Shown here piece after piece: positions 49,708 to 61,768 of a stretch of DNA of 64,000 bases. Positions within the stretch are counted from its first letter, which is position 1. The number at the start of each line of letters is the position of its first letter. Origin of the DNA: Hansfordia pulvinata (Eukaryota > Ascomycota > Sordariomycetes > Xylariales); contig BJKQ01000001.1 of NCBI GenBank assembly GCA_006538405.1, positions 1,984,001 through 2,048,000 on the forward strand, read 5' to 3'. The notes under the pieces were generated by a model. That model was not told the DNA's origin. It did no database searches and saw only the letters and a program-made list of their open reading frames with translations. Both the position numbers and the translations under genes were made by a program.

Positions 49708-51518
49708 TCAAGAGACCGGGCTGTGGTAGCTGCCGGCGCTGGGCCCGCCGCCGGAGCGGAAGCTGGAAGACAGCTCGCGCCTGAGCGAGCTGATCGCCTC
49801 GCTCGACATGGTCCGGTGCGGCGTGAAGCGGCCCGTCTTCTTCTGCTCCTCGGCGGTGACCATCAGCCTCTCGGGGCCGTCGTCCTCGTCCTCGTCCTCG
49901 TCCTCGTGCCCGCCGACACCACCAAAGTGCCGAGTCTGGTCGCCGTTCAGCTCGTCCATGTCGCCACCGGGGAACGCCTCTTCGACGCTCGAGTACTTGC
50001 GGCGCGGCACGGGCGCAGGCCGGCGGGGCCCGGGAGCGGCGGACGGCATGGCCGAGGGCGCGGCGAGCTCGTCGCTGGAGGCTCGCGGGGTCCCCTTCTT
50101 GGCCGCCCTGGCCTTGTGCTTGAGGTACTTCCTGACGAGGGCCGGGGTGATGTTCTCCTCAGGCTCCCAGGAGGGGTTCTGGTCTTTGGGCCAGTTGCCC
50201 TTCCAGCGGACCTTGAAGACGCGCTCCTGGCTGCCGTCCTCGTAGGTCTCGACGCGGTCGCCTTCGAGCCGCAAGACCTCCCAGACTACGACCTCGCCTT
50301 CGCCGTCGCCGTCGCCGTCGTCCACTTCTTGGCCTCCAGGGACTTGCGGCGCTGCTTCATGCTTGCGCTTCTGCTTCCGCCGGTCCGCGGAGGCTTCTGC
50401 GTCCTCGGAACGCTTCCGCTTGGTTCCCGGGGTCTTCACCGGCGCTGGCTTCGATTTCGAAACCGTGGCAGGGGTGGTGGCGGCGTGGGTGTCGGGAGGC
50501 GGGGGAAGGATGGGGCTGCGGCCGGCCGGCGTGAACCCATAGTGCTGTAGGGTAGATTTGCTGACAGCGGCGCCGGCGCTCGCGCTCTTACTTGCGTCTT
50601 TGCCGGTCGCTTGTTGGGGCTTTGAGACTGGCCGTGTGGGCAGTGGTATCGGTGTCGTGGACTTTCGATCCGGGGTATTCGTGCGAGCATCTCTGCTGAG
50701 GCTTGTGCCCAACCGCGGACCAGGGCTGGTGCCGGGTCGCAGCGTGAGGCCATTGGCCGGGCGCTTGGGCGTTGCGGAGGCGGTGCGTGGCCTGCCTGAG
50801 GCCTCGCCCTGTAACTGCTGCTGGATCTCTTCATCGGCGTCGCTCTCTGCCGTACTTGGCAGATCCTCCTCATCTTCGTCCTCGGCATCATCAAGACTCG
50901 CGGCCAAGGCCAGCGTCTTCTGGGGGTGGACAACGAGGGGCGGGACGTTGTCTTTTTCTGGGGCGTGGCGCGAGGAGGGGCCGCCTCAGACGGCGGCGCA
51001 CCGCGAGGGTCGGGCGATTGCTGCTGGGAGGCGGAGAGCTTCCGCGCCAGTATGTCCGCCTTGGAGGGCCTGCCGATCTTCTTGCCAGACTTGGTGAGGG
51101 CAGCGGGCCCCGGCGTCGCGGGTTGGAGCTTGGGGCGGCCTTTCGTCTTGGCCGCGGCCTGGGCATCGGCCCGGGCCTGGGCTTCCTCCTCCTCGTCGCG
51201 CTGGAGAGACAGGCGGTATTCGAAGTCCTCGAAAGCCCGGGGGCTGACGTAGTCGAACAGCTCGCGGGCGGGCAGCAGCATGCGGAGGCGCGAGTCGGGC
51301 CAGCCGACGAGGTAGCGCATGTCGTGGCGGTGGCCTTCTGGGTGGGGGTCGGCGGGGTTGTCGACCTTGACGACCTGCTTGGACACGATGAAGGCATCCG
51401 AGTCGTGGACGGGCAGCAGGGTGAGGGGCGCCAGCTCGGGGCCGTCGCCGGCGCGGTACGGAGGCGGCCGCGACAGGATAGGGATCTCGATGCGCCGGAG
51501 CTTGCCCTTGCTTGCCAT
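49708..51518 (-). CDS. Chromodomain protein, one frame break
   Basis: Nuclear chromatin protein. A chromodomain lies at about residues 400-465: VVVWEVLRLEGDRVETYE then VFKVRWKGNWPKDQNPSWEPEENI, with the aromatic-cage pattern W...W..E. Such domains bind methylated histone lysines. The N-terminal 120 residues hold another compact segment (HDMRYLVGWPDSRLRMLLPA, then VSPRAFEDFEYRLSLQRDEEEE). Between the two is a long basic/Ser/Pro linker with GKKIGRPSKADILARKL, an AT-hook-like piece. The frame breaks at the run 50937-50940 between KKTTSRP and LVVHPQKTLALAASLDD. One more base gives a closed 603-residue protein without introns. In domain layout it could correspond to CDP-2-like heterochromatin factors, but that is a guess. 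Confidence 0.8.
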
Positions 51519-52580
51519 GGCCCGTGGGAGACGTGGGGTGTGGGCGGTCGGGTTCTCGCGCCTTGGGGTATCGGATTGGATCGGCGCGGGGCAGCGGCGT
51601 GTCGGGTGTTCGCTGCAGCTCGTCAGAAAGACGCTGCTGCTACAGGATCCGTCCCAGGGCGGCCATGCCGGCAGACGGTGTTGGTCGGCTAGCAGTGCCC
51701 CTCTGACGGGTCGTCCAGCAGAACGCAAAAATGCAGAAAGGTCAGGATGGTCGGCCGCGTGGCTGGGGCAGTAGGTCGCGTGGCTGGTCGGCGAAGGGAG
51801 GGACGCGGGTGCGCGACAGGTGGTGGGTTGGTGGCGATGGTTGAGGTCAAGGCCCAGGATGGCGTGGATGGTGGGTTGGTCCCGGGTAGGCCGCCGGCAC
51901 AGACGTTTGTATAGGTAGCCCACCACCAAACGCGTCGAGCCCGTCTCACCTCCACGCGACCCACACACCGCACCTGCCCTACCTTATTACCTAACCTAAG
52001 GTAACCTAAGATAAGTAGGCATGCACTGCGCGTCCGTGTGCTCTAAAGTTCTTGATAAATCCAGCGCGCGTCTTACACTATTTCAGGTTGAGGTCTTATA
52101 AGGAGCAAGCATTCTCGTAATACCTTCTTAAGCTTGTGAATGACCCAGCATGGGTCCCGCCGAGCGGACGAAGCATGGCCACCTAAGGTACCTGTCCACG
52201 AGAGTCGTTCTCACGCCCCTCGGTGATACAGGCAGCCATAGAATCAAAGGGCATACATCAGACTGAAAGTCGCCGGCTTACATACATCACTCGCAAATTC
52301 GTTCAACCGCACCCAGGTATGGAGATGACCTCGCAAGCATTGATTCATTACACACCTTAGCGCCTTGATGCTCAACCATACAGTGACCCCCGAGTCGAGA
52401 TAACCCCTCGTGACCGTCGTGGCCGAGATGCGACGAATATCGAACTCTGACTGTTTCCGCCTGCTGGTCGGCCTCCCGTTTCCTACATGACCTGACAATA
52501 CTTGGCACCTCGGCAACGCCGTTCGAGTCCCCTTGTGAAGCGATCCTTCAGACTCCTGGCCAAGGTCCCTGCCTACGGTT
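51519..52580. other. Spacer between chromodomain gene and helicase
   Basis: Promoter of the chromodomain gene (51519-51970, GC-rich), then a lower-GC stretch with a TACCTTAT/CCTAAGGTA cluster at 51980-52015. No gene is seen. Confidence 0.5.
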
Positions 52581-55500
52581 CTATCGAGCTTGCTGACCAC
52601 CAGCTCGGCCGTCACAGACCTCCCGTTGATTATTTTTCAATTTGTATTCCGGTTGCCAGCTGACACCAATGTTGTTCGAGCCCCAAAAGATGGCCTCCCT
52701 CTTTTCGAGAGGGTCCCCGTCCAGAGCGGTCGTCGGAATGGGCAGTCCCAGCTTGGACTCGGTCATCATCCTCATCTTACAATGGTCCGAGTCTAGCAAG
52801 GCAATGAGTCCCGCCACAACGGTGTGATGTAGCGGCGATGCCGCCAGATAGATTCGGTTTCCCACCACTCCATGGTCTTGCAGAGACTGGAGAGTGTGAT
52901 CCAACACCTGTAAGGACAGTAAGTCAGCTTGTCATCCACGATCAAAAGCCGAATGCGGAGGCCACGCAGGGAATTCACCTTGTCAAGCGCGTTTCTGAAT
53001 CCCATCAACGCTGAGACCAACCGGGGGCTGCCGGTCGCACCCCCAACTCGAAATCGCATCCAATCGCCCAACACGACATCCGACCCTTGCTTTTCGCATC
53101 TTCCTAAGAACCCGCCGAAAAGTGCCGTCATCAGAGGCGTCGCCTCGGTGTTTTGGCGCAGGAAAAGCTGTTTCTGATTGCCTCGGACCAAGGACGACGA
53201 CGTCAGTATCGCGCCGTTGAATTGTGTCCTGCTGTTCATGGCACCGAATAGCGAGCCACCGGCAATCTTCAAGTTGCTTTCACACACGGTACGGAACTGC
53301 GCGCTGCCCGGAAGATGGACCGCAATGTTGGGAGCGAAACCGGAGACAATCAGGGCGCGTATCAGGCCCTCGTGCGACGAGTTCTCGTTCAAAACCGCAT
53401 CTCCGTATTCGAACCCAAAGCATTCCTCGTGGCATTGCTTTTCTGCGTCCGTGCGGTATGGCAGTAAGCCGTTTCTCGTCAAGGTCGCTTCGATGTTCCT
53501 CGCGGCTTCGCTAACATCAGCATGACATCGAATAGATATGTAGTGGTTTTGATACCAAGACCACATCGAGCGCCCGCCTTCTCTTTGCAAGTGTCTCACT
53601 CGCAAGAAAGCGTTCAAAACTGTGAGGTGCTCGCTGTTTGACCCGTTCAGAAAGGCCATGTTTGCAGTCACAGATTCGGCTTTCTCCTCCATTGGCCGAA
53701 GGAAAAACGGGCGCTCTTCCGCCAATGCCGCGAGAATGATCATGGGGTCAAGACATCGGAAGATAATCCCCATGACCACCATTTTCCCAAGACTTGGTGG
53801 CAGGACCAGATCTGACAGTATGTCGCCGAGCGGCGTGATCTCCTCGTCCGGAGTCAAAGCCCCCAATGCTTGGAGTCTCTGAACAGCCGAGCTCACGGCA
53901 ATCGGCTGTGGCGGCTCGATGGCTTTGGATAGGAGGCCGTCAATGGTGGTCTTGGAGTCGTGTGATTTGATGGACAGGCAAATCCTCTGCAGATCGGAGC
54001 GCTGGATCTCAGCGATCCCTGTCGCGCGCATGGAGTCGTGTCTCTCTTTCATGAACACAGCAAAGTAGTTGCCAGGTTTGACACGCCCTGCTCGACCTGC
54101 GCGCTGCTTGCAGTTGGCTTGGCTGACCCAGTTGGTTATTAGGGCCTCGATTCCTCGTTCATGTCCGTACTGTTGCTCTTTCTGCTTTCCTGAGTCGATG
54201 ATGTGCTGTACATCAGGGAGGGTGAGAGACGTTTCGGCGATATTGGTCGAGAGAATCACTCTCCGACAGCCCGCAGGTAGGGGGCGGAACACTTCGTCCT
54301 GTTCCTCTTTGCTTGCTTCAGAATGCAAGAGGGAGATCTTGAATTTTCTTGCATCTTCAAAGTCAACACCTACTCGTCGTTGTTGCATTGCTTTCTGGAC
54401 ATTGAGAAGCTCCATTTTCCCAGGGAGAAAGACCAGAATACTCCCTTCGCTCGTAGTTCCCGCGACGTGGCCGATGATCAGACCGATCAATTCCGTCGGC
54501 ACTAAGGTATTGTTATCGTCGAAGTCCGCCATACCTGGGTCCAGGGACGGGGCGAACTGCTCCCAGTCCAGATCATCCTCGACGGCGTTGATGGTATTCT
54601 CGTTGACATTTTGCTGGGATCTTTCGATGTTGAATTCTTGTTTCAGAAATTTCTTCGAGGGAGCCTCGCGCAATTTTCTCATCGCGTTTTGTCCTTGGCA
54701 GCCATCCATGCTGTTCAAGATGTCTCGCAGGTAGAAACGGGAGACTGGAAACATCCTGCCTGGGATAGAGATTTGCGGACAGTCGACGGTGGTTCCACCC
54801 GCGTTTCTCTTGCAGAAATACTTGGTAAAAAGCCCCGCGTTTATCGTTGCGCTCATGAGGATAATTCTGGGTACCCGCTTCCCGGCAGCGCTGCGCGACG
54901 CGGCGGCTGTCTTCAGCAACACCAGCAGGAAGTCTACCTCCCAGCTCCTCTCGTGGACCTCGTCAACCATGATGTGTGAAGCTTCATCAAATATCTGATC
55001 GACGCTTGATTTAAGCTTGACCAGAAGAACACCAATGGTGCAGAACAGGATGCTGCCTTGGGGTTCCGGCAGCTGTTTGTCACCCCGGACTTGGTATCCT
55101 ACCGAATCGCCTAGCCGCTGCAGGCGCTCATCGGCAACACGTCTAGCAACAGACGTAGCAGCAATTCTTCGTGGCTGCGTGCAGATGATGGTGCATTCAC
55201 CTCCACAGCCTCGCTCAATCGCATCCTCAAGAACGATCTGAGGAACCTGGGTTGTCTTGCCAGACCCTGTATCACCAATGACAACGCTGAACGTGCCTCG
55301 AGAAATGGTGTCCAGGATGCGTTGGCGGTGTTGCATCATCGGGACTCCTTCTCGATATTGTTGCATGTTGCTGCCTCGCGCAGAGTCCCTGAAGTTCTGC
55401 TGCTGCCTGAGCAAGGCTTGGCTCCGTGACTTCACGTTGGGGGACGACCAAGCCCTGCCAGCTCTCATCTGTGGCTGTTCGCGCCACGTGCTGTTTCTGG

Positions 55501-56600
55501 CCTTGGGAAGTTGCATACTTTGCAATCCATGCTGATTAGCCTCGTGGACAGATTGCTCGAGTATGCTAAGCGATTGCCACGAGACGGCAAGATGCTGCAC
55601 GGGCGGCGGCAGCATGAATCTCCCATTCCTGAGGGAGCGCCGGTAAGCTTCGAGAAGCTGATGCATATTCGGCAGGCGGAAAGCGGCGGTAATCTGAGCA
55701 AGAACCTTGGCGATCTCTGGTCCTGACTTAATGGTGACCATGTCTTCGCTCTCCCCTTGGTAATCTTCACGCCGATGGTGTATCCCGCTCTCGATACTCG
55801 AGAACCGAACTCGACGGTCGCACCCTTGCAATGCTTCATGAACTCCCAGAAGTTCTCAATGTTCTCACAGTTCAGGAAGACTGGGACTCGGAGATCTCCT
55901 CTGGCGGATGGACAGGCAGCTAGTTGGCCCACTGCTTCCCTCTTGAACCTCAACACCGCGACAGCCTGATTGTTTTCGCAAAGACATTAGCATTCCGTAA
56001 AGCTTTTCGCTAGATGACTGAGATATATCCGTCGTTATTCTCACCTCGGCTATTTCACGGGTTCCTCCAAGTCCAGTGACGGAGAATCGCAGCTCCTTGA
56101 CTCTGACTTGAATCCGCAACGAGGGATAGCCCTCCTGGTAGCCCCATATGAGACTCGGTAGCGCGCCATGCGCACTGGCGAAGTTGAAGACGTCTCGGAT
56201 TTCGCCTTGATGCTGTTTCCATAGCTGTTCGTCGCAGACTGGAGGCCATAGCTCGAACAGAAGGTGCAGGACACCTCGCTCGTGTAATCTGGTGAGGAGC
56301 TCATCGCACGCGATTTTCCAGGCAATGTTCTATGTCTCGAGATCAGCAACGCTGTCAGCCCTGGGGCGTGCCTTTAGGTCTGCTCACTGCGCTTGTGCCC
56401 GAGCCATACCCTTCGATGGATCCGTGGGGCTCATCGTAGATAGAGGCGGTAGCGTCAAAGTAGCCATCACCACATGGCTGAACGGACTTCTGGATACCGT
56501 AGTTGCGGAAATTGGTCGGGAAGTCTGCTGTAAAAACCTCCGAAGGAGCGTCTGGATACTCACTCCTCGTCGGCCGCCGACCGACTGCTTCGTGGCTCAT
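52581..56600 (-). CDS. DExH-box RNA helicase (DHX29/36/57-like), one frame break
   Basis: Large superfamily-2 helicase acting on RNA or ribonucleoprotein. Exons on the minus strand: 56600-56388, 56329-56045, 55965-52979 and 52907-52581, with introns of 58, 79 and 71 nt in phase 0. The model is 1270 residues. Core from about residue 395: motif I GDTGSGKTTQVPQ, Ia TQPRRIAATSVARRV, II DEVH in MVDEVHERSWEVDFLL, III MSATINAG, IV ILVFLPGK, V STNIAETSLTLPDV and VI KQRAGRAGR. HA2 and OB-fold regions follow. DEVHER is typical of the DHX29/36/57 group. One base must be restored in the run 55753-55756 (VKITKG to ESEDMVTIK). Codons are less GC-biased than in neighbours. An open frame continues upstream of 56600 to a possible acceptor near 56720, so another 5' exon may exist. 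The very C-terminus is also uncertain. Confidence 0.88.
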
Positions 56601-57443
56601 GCCTGCCGCTATCGAGCAGACGAATCTGGCCCGATGATCGAGTCCTGGTAACTCTAATGGCGATGATGTTGAGACAGGTTGGAGTAGCCTTGAAGTGATG
56701 GTGGTGGCAGTGTCGACGCCTGAAATGGTTGTGGGTGAAGAAAAGACAGGCCTTCAGTGCCCACAAGATGCACCAGAAATGAAAATGGGCAGTAAAACTT
56801 TTCAGGTGATGGGGGTGTGAATGTGAACAAGGCAAGTGCATGGATGAAATACTGCAGGAGCGTGCCTTCCCAGTTTGGAGTACTTGGTAGTCACCTAAGT
56901 GTGGGGGATGGCAAACACAGGTCAAAGCAGTTTGTACACTGAAGTCACATGCGGGTAGAGACAAGAGTTCATAGTGAGTAAGGTATTCAGATGAAAAGAG
57001 TAGGATTAGGTGATGCTTCTTTTCGGCATGTATGAAGGGATCATTGGCAGGGGACGAGACAGATAAGAGAATACATCCATGAGAGTGTGTATCTGTCACG
57101 TCGCCTAGGAGACCTCTAAGCAACATTAAGGCAGTGAAGGCAGGTTCATTGCTCGAAGCATTCACTCTGTGAAGTCTGGGTTTCGGGCTTACTGATTGTG
57201 ACTTCAGCTGGATAAGGACAGATATCAGATGGGTGAGGAGGTCGGTTTGTAGTGCCATTGATGACTTCTATTCTATTTAGCCGCCTATCACTGGAGGCCC
57301 TTCCCTTACAGCTGAGTGCCATGCCATTCTCATCATCAAAGTTTGCCCGATGGATCAGGCAGCAAGTAGAGGCCCGTGCAGGCAAGAGCAGTGAGAATAA
57401 GCCAGTAAGAATGTTCTAAAGCGTGGTAGAAGTCGCTCCGCCA
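56601..57443. other. Lower-GC spacer between helicase and Elp4
   Basis: A 232-codon minus-strand frame (57258-56560) exists but reads as composition, being rich in His, Ser and Leu without domain features. A possible upstream helicase exon may lie at about 56601-56720. Confidence 0.45.
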
Positions 57444-58671
57444 TCAGAAGTCCATACTCGCCTTACCACTCGTATCCTTGGCTTTGTCCTCCTCGTCATC
57501 GCCCACAGGGGGTAGACTGAAGGGCTTGATGACCAGACCACGTGAGCGGCTCAAACTGAAGGACTGATCCTCGCACGACTCGTGGGCTTCAGCGGAACCG
57601 CCGCCCTTCTCGTGGAATACCGGCAGGGTGTGCACCTTGAGTAGACCCTGGACCTGCTCGTCGGACTTGGACGACTTGGACGAGGAGGAGCCCTTTCCGC
57701 CCGACGCACTGCCAGGCGGCGGCGCATGTACCGCGCTGGACTGCAGCGGGGTGAGCTCCAGGACGCCGTCGCTGAGGAGCTCCATCCAGCGCGTGAGCCC
57801 CGTGGTGCGCGGGAACAGGGTGACCGGCAGGGTGATCAGCGCGGTCAGCTGAGTGGGATACCTCCGCAGCAGGGCCCGGAGCGCATGCAGAAACTGCAAA
57901 ACTTCCTTGGGGTGGCACGTCGAGCTCGAGTATCCCATCGGCGAGAGGAGGCCGGGCACCAGCACGCGATGTATCGTCGTTGGGGGCGAGCTGGCGAGCT
58001 TTTCCAAGAGGGATGCAATGAAGCTCTTGAAAGGGGATGGAACTCCGAATACGGGATGGAACCCTATCTGACCCTTGATGTCGCCGGGCGACAGTCTTTT
58101 GGACAAGTCAAACGGATGGCAGAATAATGTCTGAGACCCCGACGTCGTCCCAGCCTGCCGCAGCTGGGCTTCTCTATCTGAAAAGTACGTCAGAGTTATG
58201 TCTACCGATCGTATCACGCACAGGTTGTTGCGGCGTACCTCGAGGCGCCCCCACGGACCCTAGACTTTCATATCTCCAGGCAATCTTCATCTTGTCGCTG
58301 GAAGACGCCTCTGCCTTCGCGGGCCCTTTGCTGTCCGTAGATAGCCCCGGGAGTTCTGTCCTCCAGTTCTCGTGCAAGCCCAGCACGTGGACCTGGTGGC
58401 CCTGGACCAGCCCTTCGGCGGCATAGTAGCGCAGCAGGACGCCGGCGAAGTCCGTGGTCCCGTGCTCTTCCACCAGCAGAGATGTCCCGAGAGGCAAGCC
58501 CGAGTGACCGGCCAGCAGACTGTCCAGGGAAGCTGTGCCAGTAGATGTGGTGGGTCGGCTGTCGTGCGGTGATGGCCTCACACCAGGAATGGGCGCGTTT
58601 CCGGCGCGGGTCTGCGTTGCCTGCGCCGAAGGGGCGCTGCTGATGACGGCATTCCTCTTGCGGAACGACAT
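57444..58671 (-). CDS. Elongator complex protein 4 (PAXNEB family)
   Basis: Elp4 with Elp5 and Elp6 forms the RecA-like ring of Elongator, needed for wobble-uridine tRNA modification. Exon 1 is 58671-58239 and exon 2 is 58177-57444. The 61-nt intron starts GTACGC and ends TTTTCAG, and the product is 388 residues. Family marks: GVRPSPHDSRPTTSTGTASL, then LDSLLAGHSGLPLGTSLLVE, TTDFAGVLLRYYAAEGLVQG and MKIAWRYESLG. Then FCHPFDLSKRL and, near the middle, HRVLVPGLLSPMGYSS. A Ser/Lys-rich insert (GKGSSSSKSSKSDEQ) precedes the acidic tail. It is transcribed away from RPB8, sharing a 632-base promoter region. The frame is intact. Confidence 0.93.
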
Positions 58672-59303
58672 GGCTTGGAGTGAGGGTATCTTCTCTTCGG
58701 TCGCGTTTCCTTGCTTCCTGGGAAGATGCTCGGCCTCGGGGTTGGCGATCAAACTAGGCTGGGTTGTCCATCAGACCGTGTGCGGGTGTGTATCATCACC
58801 GATTTCCTTCTACATTTCTGTCGGCTTTGGAGGGGCAGACTGGACACGAGATGGCGGGGCAGCCTTGCACTTTACACGCTGGAGCGGCTGGAGCCTGACG
58901 ATCCGATCCATCCCCCGTGCCCCTCGCTGGAAAGTTTGCTGCTTTAGTGGGGTTGCGCAGACATTGACCGCCTGGGAGTACCCAGAGTCGTCCACCCGAG
59001 CGCTGTAGGATAGGCGGGCGGCCCCTGTACTGCCTACCGCCCTTTGCCCTACAGACCCGCGGCCACGCAGGGCTGGGCTACTGGGCTGTACTCGTACCTC
59101 TTGCGACTCATCTCGGCCGCTTCCAGCTCCAGGCCGAATTTTTTGGATCGCATCCGCTGCCCACCACACAGAGCATCCACTCACTCAGCAAGGCGACGAC
59201 CAACGAAAGACAGCCCGCCCACCCCTCCGACCGCACCCCGACCCCGACCCCGACCTTCGCCCACTTTCCCCCCTTTCCCAACGCAAAGTCAGCAGCAGCA
59301 GCA
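58672..59303. promoter_or_regulatory. Shared divergent promoter region of ELP4 and RPB8
   Basis: 632 bases lie between the two start codons. They contain one TACTCGTA motif at 59089 and a CCGACCCC-rich leader before RPB8. No TATA box is obvious. Confidence 0.5.
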
Positions 59304-59906
59304 ATGGCCGGCCTGGCGGGCGACGCGCAGCTGTTCGAGGACGCCTTCACGGTGACGGAGTACGACCAGTCCAAGTACGACCGCGTGGCGCGCATCACGG
59401 CGACGTCGACGGACAACCAGACGCAGCTCAAGCTCGACGTCAACATCGAGCTGCTGCCCGTCAACGAGGGCGAGACCCTGCACGTCGCCCTGGCCACGTC
59501 GCTGGCCCTCGACGGCGGCCGCGACGAGGACGGCGGCGCCGACGCCACGGGCGACAAGGGCTGGACCGACCGCGGCGCCAACGAGGAGAGCTCCCTCGCC
59601 GACGCGTACGACTACGTCTGCTACGGCAAGATCTACAAGTTCGAGGACTGCGGCGACGGCCAGACCATGTGAGTCGACAGCGCACGCACCTTGCCCTGTC
59701 CACCCAGCCCCAAACCTACCTACCTTGCCTTTGCCCCAAGGGATCGAGACGGGGTGTGAGGGGACTCGATCAAGCTGACCAGTTATTCCCATTCCCACAG
59801 CCGCGCGTACGTTTCCTTCGGCGGTCTGCTCATGATGCTCGAGGGCCCGTACAAGAAGATGACGCCACTGCGGGTGGACAACACCTATCTGCTCGTCAAG
59901 AAATGA
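59304..59906 (+). CDS. RNA polymerase subunit Rpb8 (RPABC3)
   Basis: Small OB-fold subunit common to RNA polymerases I, II and III. Exon 1 is 59304-59668 and exon 2 is 59801-59906, with a 132-nt intron that starts GTGAGT. The product is 156 residues. Start: DAQLFEDAFTVTEYDQSKYD RVARI, as in the family. Strand segments: LKLDVNIELLPVNEGE and LHVALATSLALDG. After an acidic loop slightly longer than in yeast come YDYVCYGKIYKFEDC and the hallmark C-terminus YVSFGGLLMMLEGPYKKM. The frame is intact. It is convergent with the Nudix gene. Confidence 0.95.
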
Positions 59907-60600
59907 TCGGCCTGAGCCGCAGAGACGACACCCATCCCACGAGACAACGAACAAGACTAGACCAACGATAATGGGAAAAAAACACGACGACACGGGGACG
60001 GACGGGCCTACAGGCTGGCAGGTGGGAAGGCGCAGACGAGGAAAGCGGATTGTAGACAAGATGGTGCGCAACCGTCACCCGGTACGCCACATTACGATAT
60101 CGAGCGGCCTGGGACGAGAAGATGCCCCTGCGCGCGAGCAAGCCGTGCTTTCGAGTGAGAAACCTGACTTGCGAGCCGCTACCGTGGACCATGTCATGCG
60201 CCCAGGGAGCATTCGGGATTCGCCAGTCAACAGACGGAAAATCGCCAAATGCTGTCTGCTTCGATTTGCGGACGAACTGTTCAGTCTGGCATGCTGCCCC
60301 GCTTCTGGACAAAAGAGAGAGTAGGCGTCCATCTGCATCTTGGTTTTTCAGGTACCCGCCTCTCGGCTACATGCACTAAGACGTATGTACAGAGTAGCTC
60401 ATAAAAATGATACCATGCTCTTTGTTTTGCTTCTTCTTCTTCTTCTTCTTCGCGAAATGCCAGTCGTGATATCGCTTGCTTCGCACAAAGATGGCTCTTG
60501 TCTCGTCCTCCTCTTTCATGTTCACGTCTCTTTCTGAGAATGCTCAGCGAGGGTGACGGCTGCCTTCCATCTCCTCCTCCCCCCACCGGCCCGAATCAGG
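59907..60600. other. Spacer between convergent RPB8 and Nudix genes
   Basis: 3' flanks only. A CTT repeat lies near 60428-60452, and no gene is seen. Confidence 0.5.
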
Positions 60601-61768
60601 TCACTGCGTGGGCAGGGTGTTGTGCGGGCCGGGGAACGGCAGGGGGCGGCGCATGCGGCGGGCGATCTCGTCGTAGTGCGGCTCGTTGTCGGGGGTCAGC
60701 AGGCCGTGGCGGACGAGGAAGTCGACGACGACGAGGGCGCAGTTGTGCTTGAAGGCGCCGCGGGCCAGCTCCTCGCGGACGCGGGCCACGTCCCACAGGT
60801 AGAACTCGGCGACCTCGCCGTCCTTGGGCGAGGGGTCCGGGTCGACGCCGGGCCGCAGCTCGAGGTCGTACACCCACTGCAGCTCCGGGTAGACCTGGCC
60901 CACGGGCCCGCCGCCGGCCCGCTCGTCCGTCAGGTAGACGTAGGACACGTTGCCGGCGGGGCGCGCGCGCCCGCGCACCAGCGCCTCGGGGAAGCCGGCC
61001 TCCTCGTCGGCCTCGCGCGCCATGCACTCGAACGGGTCCTCGGCCGTCATCAGCCCGCCCGCCGCCGTGTTGTCCAGCATGCCCGGGTACGTGGGCTTGT
61101 TGGCGGCGCGGCGCGAGACCCACATGCGGATGCCGCCGTCGCCGTCGCCGTCGCGCACAAACGCCGTCATGTGCACGCCGTACCGCGTGGCGCCCAGCAG
61201 GCCCATGCCGCTGCGCTCGGCGCTGAGCAGCAGGTCGCCGTCCCCCGGGCCGTAGATGGGCCACGGCTCGTCGCGCCAGCCGCGCAGGCACGGGAAGGCG
61301 TCGCGCTCCCGCCAGTGGGCCATGAGGCGGCCCGCGGCGGCGGTGCGCTCCGGCTCGGTGGCCTGCCCGAAGGCGCGGACCTCGCGGGCGGCCTCGTCGA
61401 CCCGCACGGGCCCGACGCCCACCGACTCGGGCACCGCCTGCAGCTCCCGGACCACCGCCGCCAGCATGTAGCCCAGGGGTATCGTCTTCGTCTTCGTTGT
61501 CGCCGCCGCGTCGTCGCCGGGCGCGTCGAGGACCAGCGTGTACAGGTTCTCGTGGATCGCCTTGAACGCCTCGGGCTCGGTGTCCGGGTAGGGGAAGCTG
61601 GGCAGGGCTGGGTGTCAGCGGCGCGGGAGCGGCACGGAGCTGCGGCGGCTGAGACACCAGGCGCACCAGCGCCGACGGAAAGCGGGTTCGAGGGGCGGGC
61701 TGGTTGGCGGGACAGGGGACTCACGTGTCGGCGTGCCGCATCACGTCCAGATTGCTGAGCTGCGCCAT
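60601..61768 (-). CDS. Nudix hydrolase with DUF4743 N-terminal domain
   Basis: Pyrophosphohydrolase of the type related to the N-terminal half of yeast-type thiamine pyrophosphokinases (Tnr3-like). Candidate substrates are oxidised thiamine diphosphates or nucleotide derivatives. Exon 1 is 61768-61725 and exon 2 is 61597-60601 (intron 127 nt), giving 346 residues. Exon 1 is only 44 nt (MAQLSNLDVMRHAD). DUF4743-like part: NLYTLVLDAPG, IPLGYMLAAVVRELQ, then FPCLRGWRDEPWPIYG and MGLLGATRYGVHMTAF. The Nudix box is GGLMTAEDPFECMAREADEE followed by AGF, with the metal-binding Glu residues intact. YVYLTDERAGGG and QWVYDLELRPG follow. Codons are extremely GC-rich at third positions. The frame is intact. 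It is divergent from OPI10. Confidence 0.9.

Noticed and set aside
52520..52536. GTTCGAGTCCCC, a B-box-like string
   Set aside because: No A box or acceptor stem at the right distance.
56560..57258. 232-codon minus-strand frame upstream of the helicase
   Set aside because: His/Ser/Leu-rich noise in lower-GC sequence. It runs in a different frame from the helicase exon.
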